Shown here: piece after piece, positions 1 through 11,134 of the stretch
How positions within the stretch are numbered: position 1 is the first letter of the stretch
Layout of the letters: each line of letters starts with the position of its first letter
From: Apophysomyces variabilis
Lineage: Eukaryota; Mucoromycota; Mucoromycetes; Mucorales; Mucoraceae
DNA: 64,000 nucleotides
Assembly: GCA_002749535.1 (NCBI GenBank)
Contig: MZZL01000401.1
Location: forward strand, 997,165 to 1,061,164
Direction of reading: 5' to 3'
Position numbers and translations under genes: made by a program
Notes under the pieces: generated by a model
Database searches by the model: none
Told to the model about the DNA's origin: nothing
What the model saw: the letters and a program-made list of their open reading frames with translations, nothing else

Positions 1-34
1 GTGACTGAGCATTTGTTGAAGAGATTCAATGATG

Positions 35-1069
35 TCAAAGTTTCACATAGCACAGGTATATACTTTCATGAGAAGCGAATGTAACCTTTCGTTGAAGAAG
101 CTGACTTTGACAAATGATGACAGCAGAATTATTTTGTGACCAACGACTTGAATTCCAAGGAGAAGTCTCTTGGCAAACGTAGTGTGAGATGCTTGTTGAT
201 ATCAACCTCTTACCTCCTGCAAGCACACTGATGTCTATTCCAAGAGTTTTAGTGTATCTTCTTCAGTATGGAGACCATTGACCTGGCTGCATGAAGAAAA
301 ATTAGGCTCGCATATAATATAAGTTAAAAAATATCACAAACAGGAATCAATGAAGACGCGACCGATATTATCAAACAATGTTGTGCCAATGCCATCCATG
401 AGTTTTGCATATTGAGGCATACAGATCGACAGCCCCTTCTCGCAGGTAATCAAATAATCCTTGTTAGTATCAAACGGCATAGGATATAATCTACCTACCA
501 AACAAATGTCATGGAGCGCATGATTCCTGAGGGATACTTGAAAAGAAGAAATGACTGAATCAACAAAAGGTGTGTACGTTCATTCGTGGCCGAGGGGTAT
601 TCGGCCTTCACTGCTGTTGCCCAGAAGTCGGTCAGCACCAGCCGGATCAAGTCAATGAATTGCATGTGGTATTCTGATGATGTGTATGAAGGTAAACTCA
701 TAAGCCACACCCTTTACATATATTTGTTGGAGTTGGACTTGTTCCAGATGTACAATCTTCGTTAGAAGATATTTTGTTCTTGAACCGTTAGACATGGGTT
801 CTTAGTTCAATATCCTTTTTTCAGGAATAAAACACCAGTCTCAATGTCTTATGCACCATCCATACAAATACAACACTGCATATCATCCTCAGGGACATTG
901 TTTTCGTATTTATGGGTTCACAGATATTGGCGCAGGTTGCCAATAGGTTGATCAAATGCGTTTTTAGGAAATTAAATGCTGCTGGTCGTTGGCGAAGGGG
1001 TACTTTGTTTGCTTGATTATCCTTGCTACGTTCATATCTTTCGATGAGATCTGCAGGTGTATCGGGCAT
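35..1069 (-). pseudogene. Fragments of an uncharacterised fungal gene (decayed or multi-exon)
   Basis: Four coding-like blocks lie in order on the minus strand: 1069-821 (begins MPDTPADLIERYERS), 710-495 (contains FIDLIRLVLTDFWATA), 480-340 (contains KLMDGIGTTLFDNIGRVFID) and 226-35. They are in different frames, separated by stops or by possible introns such as one with a GTGTTT donor near 836. Amino-acid usage in the first three blocks looks protein-like, not random. From memory this resembles large uncharacterised families expanded in Mucorales genomes, but I cannot name the family and infer no function. The locus may continue off the left edge of the window. It could be an intact intron-rich gene or a relic. 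The reading is uncertain. Confidence 0.35.
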
Positions 1070-2817
1070 GTTTTCCTCGCTGATCTTGACGGTAATATAG
1101 TGGATTAAGCTGGTTGCAATCTTCAGTTGAGATACGCGGCTTTTGCGTCGAACTCGACGGTTTCATCTGTCTGATATCCCCAGCCCGTACAAAGCAAAGC
1201 AAAAGAATTCAAGGGCATGACAATTCACGATAAATCGTGGTTTATCATCCGATTTGGAGGCCAAAAAATTGCGTACCTGACTCTTATCTCTGCATGATAA
1301 ATTTTGATGAAAACATTAGTGCAGTGATCATTATAGAGCTCTTTGTTTCGGCATTTATCCCAACACTTGTAAGAATGGGAAACAAAACCTTGGAAATTAT
1401 TTTTCTCTGTAATAGATGTACACCGAACAAAGGTATAGTGAAAGAATGGATCCTTGTAGAACACCTGTACGAGGGCATAGATGGCGGACATCAATTTAGG
1501 GTTAAACTTTGACTTTATTTAAATGTCCTGTCAGGCACTAAGTAATACAAGTGTCTGCCCGGACTAGATCAACGTGAGGATGTACAACAGTAGGCAAGAA
1601 AACCCCTTTCGGGACAAGGGTAAAAAAGATAGAAGGGAAATTAAAGAAAGCTATGTGTCAAAAAGCTATGAAATCAGAAGAAATGCTTAAGACAATGGAC
1701 TAGGCCTAGGCCAAGAGGCCTGTCAGTTGGGATCAAAGTATAATGGTGTAATTGGTCCAGTTCGTGTAGAAGCAAGCATATGATGAGCGACATAAATTTT
1801 GACTGTGCGCGACATTGCTTATTGGAAGCACTGATAGGTAGTAGGCTACGATATGGTTCAATGCATCCATGGTTTTCACATTCAGTCGCTGAAAAACAGC
1901 ATGATTCACTTGAGATAATTTTGCTAGATCAAATAAAAGAATATACAATTATTGTCCATTGGATTGACTATACAAAACCCTAAACAAACAAGCTTGAGAA
2001 ACAGCGAAATTGCCAGCATTAGTGAACCGGTTGAACCAAGTTCGACTTATACTGTGCGTCCCCGCATATACTTTGATACGGGCGCAAATAATCATAAAGA
2101 GCGCTTTATCACACAGCAGTTTTCGTAGGTGAAAGCATTTGTTTCATCGTAAAAATATCAGCACTAATCCTATATGATCTGTAAGTTGAGAGTTCTTACG
2201 CAGTACGTATCCATGATTTTGTTCGGTGTTGCTTACGTTAACGGACAACAGATCGTTTCCAGTAACCCGTATTGATTTCGCTGCAGCGAAAAAAAAAGAC
2301 CATATTAGCAGAGTTGTCGCTGTATACGTTCATTGCCCTTGGATGACCATGAGCCTTCCTTAAAGTGCAGTCATGTAGCCGATTAACCAATAGTATTTTA
2401 ATCCGTGCGTTGCTGCTCTCTCTCATTGCAGGTGAATCAAATGCGGAACACACTAATCTGGTAATACGTCGTCTAGTATTCGCAGCTCTATCATAACTCA
2501 CTAATCTTATATATGACTTTTTTTCATTTCCCTTTGATATGTTAGATAGGATAGTTTGTATTATTATTCTCCTTAGTCTATGCCCAAACTTCCACAGGAT
2601 ACACCGAGACTAATAAATATAGCTGTTGAGGGGGAGGAAGAAATGGCAATACTTCGATTCTTTTTTTTTCTGCAGCCTGTAAGCGATGCCCTACTGCGAA
2701 CGTTTTCGGTTGTGTGGTTCCTTTTTAACGCACATCGGCGTTTTCGGGCCTGGTGAAAAAAATTCGGACTGTTCTATCCCAAATAAGTAATCAATTTTTT
2801 TATCAAACTTTCCCAGT
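1070..2817. other. Spacer with no supported gene
   Basis: A/T-rich sequence with only short open frames on both strands and no recognisable domain. Two opposed frames around 1237-1512 and a minus-strand frame at 2501-2238 are short, have no homologous feel and lack good splice context. Poly-T tracts occur just before the next gene (around 2660). Confidence 0.5.
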
Positions 2818-2827
2818 CTATAAAAGG
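2818..2827 (+). promoter_or_regulatory. TATA box of the NmrA-like gene
   Basis: The sequence ctataaaagg lies about 31-40 bp upstream of the ATG at 2858. This spacing implies a very short leader. It also argues against an in-frame GTG/ATG start at 2753, which would lie upstream of the TATA box. Confidence 0.5.
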
Positions 2828-2857
2828 TTTATCGAAGCAACTAAGCTAGGCTTCATC

Positions 2858-3956
2858 ATGGCTTTCTCTTCTCTCTCATCTTCTGGAAAAGGACCTATCT
2901 TTGTCTCTGGTGCAGATGGTGATAAAGGGCTCGCCATCGTTCAACAACTGGTCCAACTGCCAGAAAAGCACTCTCATCTCACAAGATACCCCGTGTCTGC
3001 TGGTTTAGCTGATCCAAACACGGCAAGGGCAAAACTACTCCAAGCGATAGGCGCTAAACTGGTGGCCTTTGATATCTTCAACCATCCAGAAGCCGCTGTC
3101 GATGCTCTTCAAGGCGTGGCTAAACTGTGTCTCCTGATCGATCCGCTGAGCGAACGGATGAAACGATCCAATGCGTTTCATTATGGAAAAGCGTAAGTTC
3201 TCCGTTTGGCTTTCCGTTTCATCACGTACCAAACGACAAACTCATCTTGCTTCTTCTTTTCTGTTTACCTACAGATTCATTGATGCTGCAAAACAAGCCA
3301 ATGTTGAACATATTATCTTCTTAACTCCCTTTTCACCACTGGATCCAGTGCCCGCCGCCCTACTCGATCCTACCTCTTATCGCAGTCAATTTATAAAAAT
3401 CGAGTCTTATCTATGGTCCCAGTTTGATAACAATAGAATCACCATCTTGAGGTATCCAGGACTATTGCATCAACATTTACTGGTTTTCAGAAAATACATC
3501 GCCGAACACAATGCATTTCCTTTACCAGACAAGCACCATGAAATCACGATGGAATCGTCCAACATGCTTGACATCGCCCGAGCCACAGCATTTATTGCCC
3601 ATTCACCCACGATTCGCCATAGTCGAAATGCCTATAAGATTACCGGTCCACAATTGCTGACACTGCAGGAAGTCAGTGAACGAGTTTTAAGAGGTCTCCA
3701 ACGGGATATTGCAATTAACCTTATCGATGACATTGATACCCTGCAAAGAATTCTGTGTGATTGTGTGGGCAACGAAGATCATGTGGTGTTTATGCTTGAG
3801 ATGTGGGGATTGCAGCAGCAGAAAGTCAGTGGTCGAAGATTTGAGGTGACGCGGGACCTTGAAGCATTGACGGGACAAAGCGGGAAAACTCTGAACGAAT
3901 ATTTTGAAGAAGATGGGGTCCGTGAGGCATTCGCCACTTTCCCTTCCGTCGCTTAA
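2858..3956 (+). CDS. NmrA-like NAD(P)-binding (atypical SDR) protein
   Basis: Two exons, 2858-3192 and 3275-3956, joined over an 82-bp GT-AG intron (donor gtaagt, acceptor ctacag), give 338 residues. The N-terminus carries a Rossmann-type nucleotide motif, GADGDKGLAIVQQL, after a hydrophobic strand (PIFVSG). This is the arrangement of NmrA/atypical short-chain dehydrogenase proteins. Downstream are AAKQANVEHIIFL (typical helix-strand after the YxxxK region of classical SDRs) and a C-terminal block beginning TLQEVSERV. The catalytic YxxxK pair is not evident, as expected for NmrA-like redox sensors or reductases. The start at 2858 is preferred because a TATA box precedes it. Substrate and pathway are unknown. 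It stands alone, with long spacers on both sides. Confidence 0.85.
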
Positions 3957-5764
3957 ACAGATAAAAAAAACTGTTTTTTTTTTCACTCCGTAGCGTAGAC
4001 AAATCTGTACATATTTTTTTCTTCTTTTATTTTGAAGCTCTATACATATACATATGATCATAAATAAACCAAGCACGTGGCTAAGTTAAAGAGAAAGTAG
4101 ACGACTTAAAGTTGTGTCATGGGAAGGAGAACCAACCATGTTCTGTGACCTTGATTTGGTCCTGCAAGGGTGAACCCCATTGGATGTAGCCACCCCATCC
4201 CTTTTACGATTGGCGTCTTTCTCTTACGCCCTTCATCGGTATGTTTTATAAAGAAAAAAGCCGTACAAAATAGATGAACTGATATCTGGGGATGTAGGGC
4301 GTATCTAAGGAGCGGCTTAGTGGACCAAAATGTTAATCGTTTTCGTCGTTTTCTGCACGACTGAGGAGGTATACATCACTGCCCTCTGCAAGGCGCAGTC
4401 CAAACAGATCGATGTTCTTTTCTGATTGTACGGCCTGCACTGCCATAAAACCCAAAATTCCCCTATCTTAATGTCTCGGATCCAAATAAGTAAACATTCT
4501 GATTGCTTATGAATTTCTACGATTCGTCCATTTTCTGTTGATATCGAACCACTGATATCATACGCACAATCATAGTGCGGTAGGGGGGTAGGGTGATTGT
4601 TTCTAGATATGTGGCGTTTTACTTTTATTGATACAAGTTCCAACCCTTATGGTTGATACTTGAGAGTATTACTCCATGGTTCCTAAGAAAGTTCATTGAG
4701 ACAGATGATAGCTTCTGTTCCCTTTTCCATGGCAATACGCTCATTAAGATGCTAACCGTCTTGAATATCGTCACGAATGAACAATGATCAACTTGTGTAC
4801 AGTGTTGTTCACGAAGTGTCTGTTGTATGACCGATTTGTTCTTGACTAATGCCCACGCTAGGCAAGCCGAACCAGCATCAACTTTTAAGTATTAACCATA
4901 TAGATCATTTAGGTTGTCGGTAGCCGACCGTCACATGAATATACTCCATTAATTTGTTTTGCAAGCATCAGACATCGAAGAACACTGTCATACGCAATGT
5001 GTCACACTGGCGAAGAAATTATATGTGACAGTACGACAAACATACGTAAATAGTAACAGAGCAGATACTGATGCTCTTTCTGCTCTATGTTACCATATTC
5101 TCTGTAAATGATAGATTCTCATCGGCAGAATCATCCACTGTTCGAAATACCAAGAAAGCCTTTCATTGAGTAAGTAAAAGTAGAGTATTCCATGGTAGTA
5201 AAATGCCACGGCATCTCTAGGCAAATTATTCGGACAAATAAAGTTTATCTTTTTCCTTAAAGCCGTACCGGGAATCGGCAAGAGATAGCATAACAGGTAG
5301 AGTTATTTCATCTAACTGGTGTGGACATGCTTCCTGTTGTCACCATTGGGTTATAGATATGTGTATTCTCGAGATAGTAACGTTATGTTTGATATGCCAG
5401 AGGGAGCTAGCGTCTGACATGGTAAAATTCGCCATTGCACTGCTTTATGTGATTATTGGTGTGCACAATCTTGGAAAAATCAACTTCTGGTTAGTCTCAC
5501 AGTCATTTTTAATTTTTCTCCTTGCTGGTCTTGCACATCAGTCTATATCAGCCACAGCAATATATCAACTTGGTGATTGACATATGCACTTTAAGCCTTC
5601 ATTCTGAAGAGCTAGCATGTGCTGCATTGATAAAAAAAATCGTGTTATTTCTATTATACTGGTAGGTGTCCTTCCATTCTTCGTTGTTTAAATGGAGCCT
5701 CTTCTTCCTGGGTATCCTTACGTCGTGCAAATAGCTTACTTAAAAGCGCTGCAGTTGCTAATGG
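3957..5764. other. Spacer with no supported gene
   Basis: About 1.8 kb with no convincing coding frame. Short frames at 4643-4317 (minus) and 5359-5580 (plus, hydrophobic) have no recognisable motif and no splice partners. A/T-rich tracts flank the end of the NmrA-like gene. Confidence 0.5.
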
Positions 5765-6798
5765 TCAGTTTTGCAGTATTTGAGTTACAAAGCAGTTACC
5801 GTGGATGCACAATAAGCCCGCATGCAGCGCTACGGAAAAGTAACGTATGCGGATAGCTTGTTGGAATAGAGCGTAGATAAAATCGAAATCTTCTATATAC
5901 TGTCCTGCAACCGCAGACAACCTATCGAGATCCGAGCGGGTACAAGTCGTGTATCCATTCAATACATCTAAGGTAGCTGGTCCCTTATAGAGATGTACAT
6001 CCTTAGGGTTGAACCCAAGCGTGATATGAAAGTCGAATGGCTTCAATCCGAACCATTGACGTACACGCTGACCAAATGGCCAGTGCAGTACGCGAAAGTA
6101 GGTCACGCTATTGCCCAAGATACAACGTCCTTGGCCAAGATCTATCGGACGTTCCCATTCCTGACAGTCGCCAAAATGTTCGTGAATGTCGTGAGCGAGT
6201 TTGCGTGCGTAAGTTTTCCTCTCTTTCCTTGTAAGTGTCTGTCCTTTGATAATCTCCTTTAATTCAGGTGGACTGACGAGAGTGACATGGTAATGCTCCC
6301 CATCTCTTTTGACACGATTGGCTGCACATTCAGCAGAAATATTCAAGGCGCCTTCTGATCCAATTTGGTCAACGTATGAGCCTTCCACAAAAAGGTAATA
6401 ATACCCTTCCAAACGGAACGTAGAATTTGTTTCCGACATCTTTACAGAAGTATCTAAACACCTTTTCGTCGGCACTTCACTTCCGATTTTTAATTTCCGG
6501 CTCGCCGTAAGTTTCATATACGGCGTGCTGCGCTCACCTGATTTATCACAATGTCGATGTGATGCAAACGGGATTCTCCTAAGCAAGGAAGGTTGAATAT
6601 GGATTTTCTATCAATTTCTATTCTGAAGGCATTGACGTGCATGTTAGCATCGCGGCGGCCAAAGGCGCAGCCCAACCGTTGTCGGTTATCGACTGTGTCG
6701 TTCAAGTACGTACCGGTAGGTATGAGCGCTTTTTCAGTAACAAGGCTCCCGGTAACGATAGTGTTACGAGACCTCCAAAAACAAGGTATCTTTAACAA
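5765..6798 (-). CDS. 2H phosphoesterase (Swiss-army-knife-like, 2H-SAK) protein; 5' end unresolved
   Basis: The exon 6439-5765 encodes 224 residues with the two H-x-T signatures that define 2H phosphoesterases: HVT at residues 51-53 (in EHYHVTLVSPPE) and HIT at residues 138-140 (in FDFHITLGFNPKDVH). These enzymes hydrolyse 2',3'-cyclic or linear phosphodiester ends of RNA or nucleotides. The spacing and the tryptophan-rich stretch before the second motif recall fungal 2H-SAK proteins. An upstream exon 6798-6538 (ending HHIDIVINQ) splices in frame through GTGAGC...AAAG to the ATG at 6439, so the real protein is probably longer. A further coding-like stretch starts at an ATG at 7013, 22 bp after the RRP46 stop codon, but its junction is unclear. 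Substrate is unknown. Confidence 0.65.
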
Positions 6799-7034
6799 CT
6801 TAAGCTGATTAGCAAAACAGAAGCAGCATAAAGAGGGGTTAAAGAAAACTGAAGATTTTGATATTTGCGGAACTGTGTATTGGTCTTAAAAATAAGGGAA
6901 AATATGAATGAGAAGCCTTCTATGAGGGTGGGAAGCCTTGACGCATTGTTGTCTAGGTGTGACTTGTCTACTTCGCTTAAGAACTTCGTCGTGCAAGATC
7001 CTTTCGGACACATGGGGCGTATGAAATGTACAAT

Positions 7035-7955
7035 TTACTGATATTCCTTTTGCTTTTTGGATTCTATTGCAACTCTCATAAAACCATGAACCTTATCGAC
7101 AGCTTTGTAAGAGGTATTATGGCATTCGAAATACTACATGGATTCCACAGTTAATCAGGGATGAGGTTTTCTCCCGCCATCCACTTCCTTTTCTCCTTAC
7201 CTGCTCTTGGCTGAATCGCCCAGTGGAATTGGATAATAATAAACTTGCGCTAGAATCGTTGTTAAATGCAAAGGTATGTTCTGATCCGGCATTCTAAGTG
7301 ACGTGTATGAATAATCGCATTCGGAAATATGGATATTGGTCTTACTTCTAATTCCTTTTTAGTAGGATCCAACAAAATCGCATTTGTGGTTTTATCGATA
7401 GCACATGAGACAGCTGCCGCCATAAACTTCATGGGAACTCCTGCATCCAACAAGGCAAGGGTAATGCCGTTGACTGCTGCTGCTAGTATCTGCACCAGGT
7501 TTCAGTTCCCATCGTGTTCAACATAACATTTCTTTACTCTTCCTTACCGATCCATCGTCTTTCATGATCTGGACGACTATTTGTATTAATGTTCGAGGCA
7601 TCATACCAGCCAAGATGACTGGTTCGAAAGTTGTGCGTAAAATAGATTCCAGCAATTTTTCATTGGTAGCCGGGTATCCTGCAGCAGGTCGAACAACTAC
7701 TTCCACAGTCGCTTCGTCCAATTTTTCGTCACGGTGAGAAACATCAACAGGACCAACAACGGATACCAAAACCGAAGTTTCTCCTGAATAACAAAGCAAA
7801 AACCGTTGTCAAATGGTGAATGGGGTAAACGAAAGACTGTCTGCCGTACCCATGTCAAATTTGGCAGACCCATCAGCTCTATTCAGAACATTTTGTGAAG
7901 CTGCTAATACTCGTAACTGAGTGTTTTCTGCTCGACGATCAGGACGGATGGTCAT
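7035..7955 (-). CDS. RRP46: Exosome complex subunit RRP46 (RNase PH fold)
   Basis: Five exons (7955-7850, 7783-7548, 7489-7346, 7293-7201, 7133-7035) give 225 residues, close to human EXOSC5 (235). RRP46 is one of six RNase PH-like ring subunits of the RNA exosome in nucleus and cytoplasm; in most eukaryotes it is structural. Visible family blocks are RADGSAKFDMGETSVL at the start of the RNase PH fold, EVVVRPAAGYP, the PRT block in MMPRTLIQIVVQI, LALLDAGVPMKFMAAAVSCA and the C-terminal helix ending KKQKEYQ. All introns are GT-AG, 52-67 bp. The start at 7955 opens with MTIRPDRRAENTQLR, typical of the family. It is tandem with the 2H phosphoesterase downstream, and both act on RNA ends, although nothing shows co-regulation. 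Confidence 0.93.
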
Positions 7956-8841
7956 AGTGCGCGTTCGTGGTGCAGTACAGATCTATTGAAGACATAACTC
8001 ATTGAAGAATTGGCGCGCAAGAACACCATTGTGACTGTCAACTGATTCCAAAAGAAAAAAAAAGCCGCGTCCCCATTCACTTTGCTTTGCAACCATAAGG
8101 CGAACCTGGGAGCAATCCTTGGTTGGTGTGGCATCATAAGGGTAGTAGCAACCAGCACATAATTTTTTTTAACGCATTGGTGAAATTGGTAGCTATTGCT
8201 ATTTCTCCCAGTGCCATTGGGCCTTCATTTCGTTTCAACTCTGTTTCACCTGCCACACACCGTACCCGAAGCCTTTGTTTTTACCTTGCCACACACGGCA
8301 AAACGATCTACGTCCCTGTCGTAAGATGAATATTCCTTTGGTTGACTGCTATTAGGTGTCAAGCTGACTTGTTACCATGGTGGACCAGGTGACCCGAATA
8401 AGGAAAAATATAGCCTGATTGGAAGTTTGTAGTACATGGAAGTCATGTCAATGTTGAACCAAAGTAACAAGCAAACCTGTGTATGACAATTAAAACATGA
8501 TCCAATTGAATCTGTTTAGTAGGGTGAAGGCAATGGCCACAGAAAGCCCGCCAGTGGAAAGTGTGCGATTTTCTACAATGCCTGAACGTCAATATCAATA
8601 TCAATAAAAGTCGAATATGAATATGTAAGGTAAAGTTGTAATAAGTGCGACTTTATTTTTGGTACATAGTAATAGGTTGCACAGTGTAGCAAGACCCTTC
8701 GGCTGACATAATAGATCACCGCTTAGCACAACGAGCACAAGGTACATTTCTGCGTTCCTTCTTAGACATATGTCCGACGTGTTGCGTTCGTTTGCATATA
8801 CCTTTGACAAAAACATTCGCGTTTCCCTTTTCTTCCCCATT
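7956..8841. other. Spacer between RRP46 and a zinc-cluster regulator gene
   Basis: It holds the 5' region of RRP46 and the 3' region of the minus-strand regulator. Short frames on both strands (for example 8123-8329 plus) show no recognisable motif. I see no RNA gene. Confidence 0.5.
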
Positions 8842-10956
8842 TTATTTAAATTGCATTATAGCATACATAGTAGATGATTCTCTGGCAAATAAATCTGAAT
8901 GGCCTTCGTCAATATTACCGTCAATAGACGGTTTCCAGTTGGAGAAATATTTTCCAAAGGCTTCAACTAAGTCGGACCCATCTAACGGATTCCAGCCGTT
9001 TTCCATGACGTCCTTAAAGTTATTCACGACAGTTGATATATTATTAAATATGTTCTGGGCCAAAGGCCAGCCGACCCAGGGTGAATTACGGATCAATTCA
9101 AGCATAAAAAGCAGTGAAGCATATGCCTTCCATTTTTGAATGATTGGTATGCATGGGCTGATCAAGAGATACTATTACGAAAAACGTGAGTTTGCTTAAT
9201 ATGATCCCTTTTTTCTTTGTCTTATTCACCTTGTGGATCTCCATGGCATTGACAAAATGACTGATATAGAGTCGTGATTGACAATCATACGGCTCGCCTA
9301 CCCAGACTTCAAAAACCAACGTCATGATGTTGGCAGCTTGACGACAAATACTAATGGCCAGCGCCTCTGGGAACTTCCCCTCCGGTACTTGATCTAATGG
9401 TGGTAGTAAACGATCGAAAAGGATAAGCCAATTCATGGCATGCTCTAAAATGGTTGTATACAACAATCGTTGCTTCCAGATACTGACACTCGGGCTGCCA
9501 AATAATCTTTCTTTTTTGTTATCATCTTGCACGCGGTCATAGAATCGGCGCAGAAAACGCATTTGTTGAGTAATGGTCGCCAGTAGCTTACGGTCGTCGG
9601 ACCAATTCACACCCGACAAGGCATCCTCGAGCTGGATCCGACACCAGCGAACGTCAACTAAACATTTTAGAAATTCGGCATGGTCAATTTCGTCTTGATG
9701 TTTCATATCTTGTGATGACGGTCTTTGGATTTCTATATCTTCCAACCGTATCGTCGGTCGGCCATCACGCAACAGAGGCATATGGGTGTCTAAGAGCCAT
9801 ACTGCCCAAAATATACGTCGCACAGCTTCTTTCTCCGCAAATGAGCCGTAGCTTTCGAACGCCCGCTCCCGATGAAGCTCCAGATTGAATGCTTTACTTA
9901 TGGTCACACCAAGATTGACATAAGCCTGACTAAAGTTGCCATCGTCCAATAACCTCGCCGTCTTAATTACATTAAGGTACACATTGGAAATGCTACAATC
10001 GCTGAACAAGGCTTGTTGAAAAATAGCAGGTATATTTCCGGGAATAGGCGAGGTAAAAATGGTGGAATTATGACTAGCAAAATAGCCAGTAGGGAAATGG
10101 ATACACGCACTGATATCCTGGTCACAGGCGGACATGTGTAATGTAGTTAGCTGTGCATGGGCGGAGAATTGACTCAATGTAATGGGTGACATGATGACAG
10201 TAAACATAGATGGACAGGGCGCAGCTTTGTAAATTGCATTATAATGGTACATATCCGCGTGTGCTGGTGTCACATAGGCATCAAGGGTGGGTCGTTTCCG
10301 TAATAGTCGTACAGGCGAACTGGTATGAAGCGCGGGTCCTCGTGTGGCCGATGCGCATCGGCTTCCGTAGACATCGTTAAGGGCCTTTGGCACCAACGCG
10401 GCTAGCTGAGAAGTGGTTTCAATGTTGGTTGTAATTCTCTTCTCTCCTCCTGCTAATAATCGGACTTCCCAACCATAATCTAACGCGAGTCGAGCTACAT
10501 CATCGAAAGCCACCTAAGGAAACGGTATGATATATAAAGTTTTTGTATTTTCTTTGTTTGAGCATGAATAAGTTCTCATTGTCACACATTTCTTTTTCAC
10601 CTCTTTTTGCATTGTGACTAGCAGACCTTCAACCCGCTGCGAAATATCCTCAATTTCCGTATACATATCATCCCGTTTTTGTCTATCGGAAATGTGATCG
10701 TATCGCATGTCTTTATGAGAGTAGCTGCATTCTACGTTGGATTTTGTACAATTGCCACACTTGGGCCGTTGTTCATCACATTTAACATGTCGTCGTCGAC
10801 ATCTTTTCGGAATCTTTGTGTTAGCAGGGCCAAGATTAGTGATTTACTTCCAGCCCCTTACTCATTGCATTTCTTGGATGCTCGACTCGATCGCCAGCCA
10901 GGGGGGCTGGGTTCCATGTCATCCGTCACATCAGCCAAGGAACGTTTTGGAGGCAT
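8842..10956 (-). CDS. Zn2Cys6 transcription factor with fungal-specific middle domain
   Basis: Four exons (10956-10862, 10802-10601, 10513-9230, 9171-8842) give 636 residues. The DNA-binding cluster spans the first intron: C-NE-C, six residues, C, six residues, C-GN-C, six residues, C (residues about 30-56). A linker and a short coiled coil (about 75-98) follow. The middle domain carries the hallmark sequence EAVRRIFWAVWLLDTHMPLLRDGRPTI (written here in part: FWAVWLLDTHM, GRPTI), as in the Fungal_trans family. The second donor is GTGAAA, which is weak; the reading frame supports it. An out-of-frame ATG sits 5 bp upstream of the chosen start. It is transcribed divergently from a second Zn2Cys6 gene. 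Target genes are unknown. Confidence 0.88.
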
Positions 10957-11134
10957 GGCATCGTTTCGTTGATCGTCAGGAGTATTTTCTGAGCTCGGAG
11001 AAACGTTAAAATTGTACAATGGTCATCCTATCTGAATTTTTGTGTGTCACGAAACTTAATGTTGTTCGGACAACTCCCCATTCCCCTTTTCAACCAACAG
11101 TTCCGCCGCTCTTTCTTCCTTACTTCTTGTTGTG
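10957..11134. promoter_or_regulatory. Shared 178-bp divergent promoter of two Zn2Cys6 genes
   Basis: Only 178 bp separates the two start codons. It contains CGG-type triplets (in gctcggag and gttcggac), the usual half-sites for zinc-cluster regulators, and CT-rich blocks ahead of the plus-strand gene. Auto- or cross-regulation is possible but is inference only. Confidence 0.45.

Noticed and set aside
1237..1512. Opposed open frames on both strands
   Set aside because: No domain, no splice sites and equal openness on both strands suggest chance.
2753..2857. N-terminal extension of the NmrA-like protein
   Set aside because: It would start upstream of the TATA box at 2818-2827 and has a low-complexity, unlikely sequence.
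6538..6720. Internal intron (gtacgt...gctaac...ttcag) within the 2H gene's upstream exon
   Set aside because: It has good splice signals but no phase joins the next conserved stretch, whereas the uninterrupted frame does.
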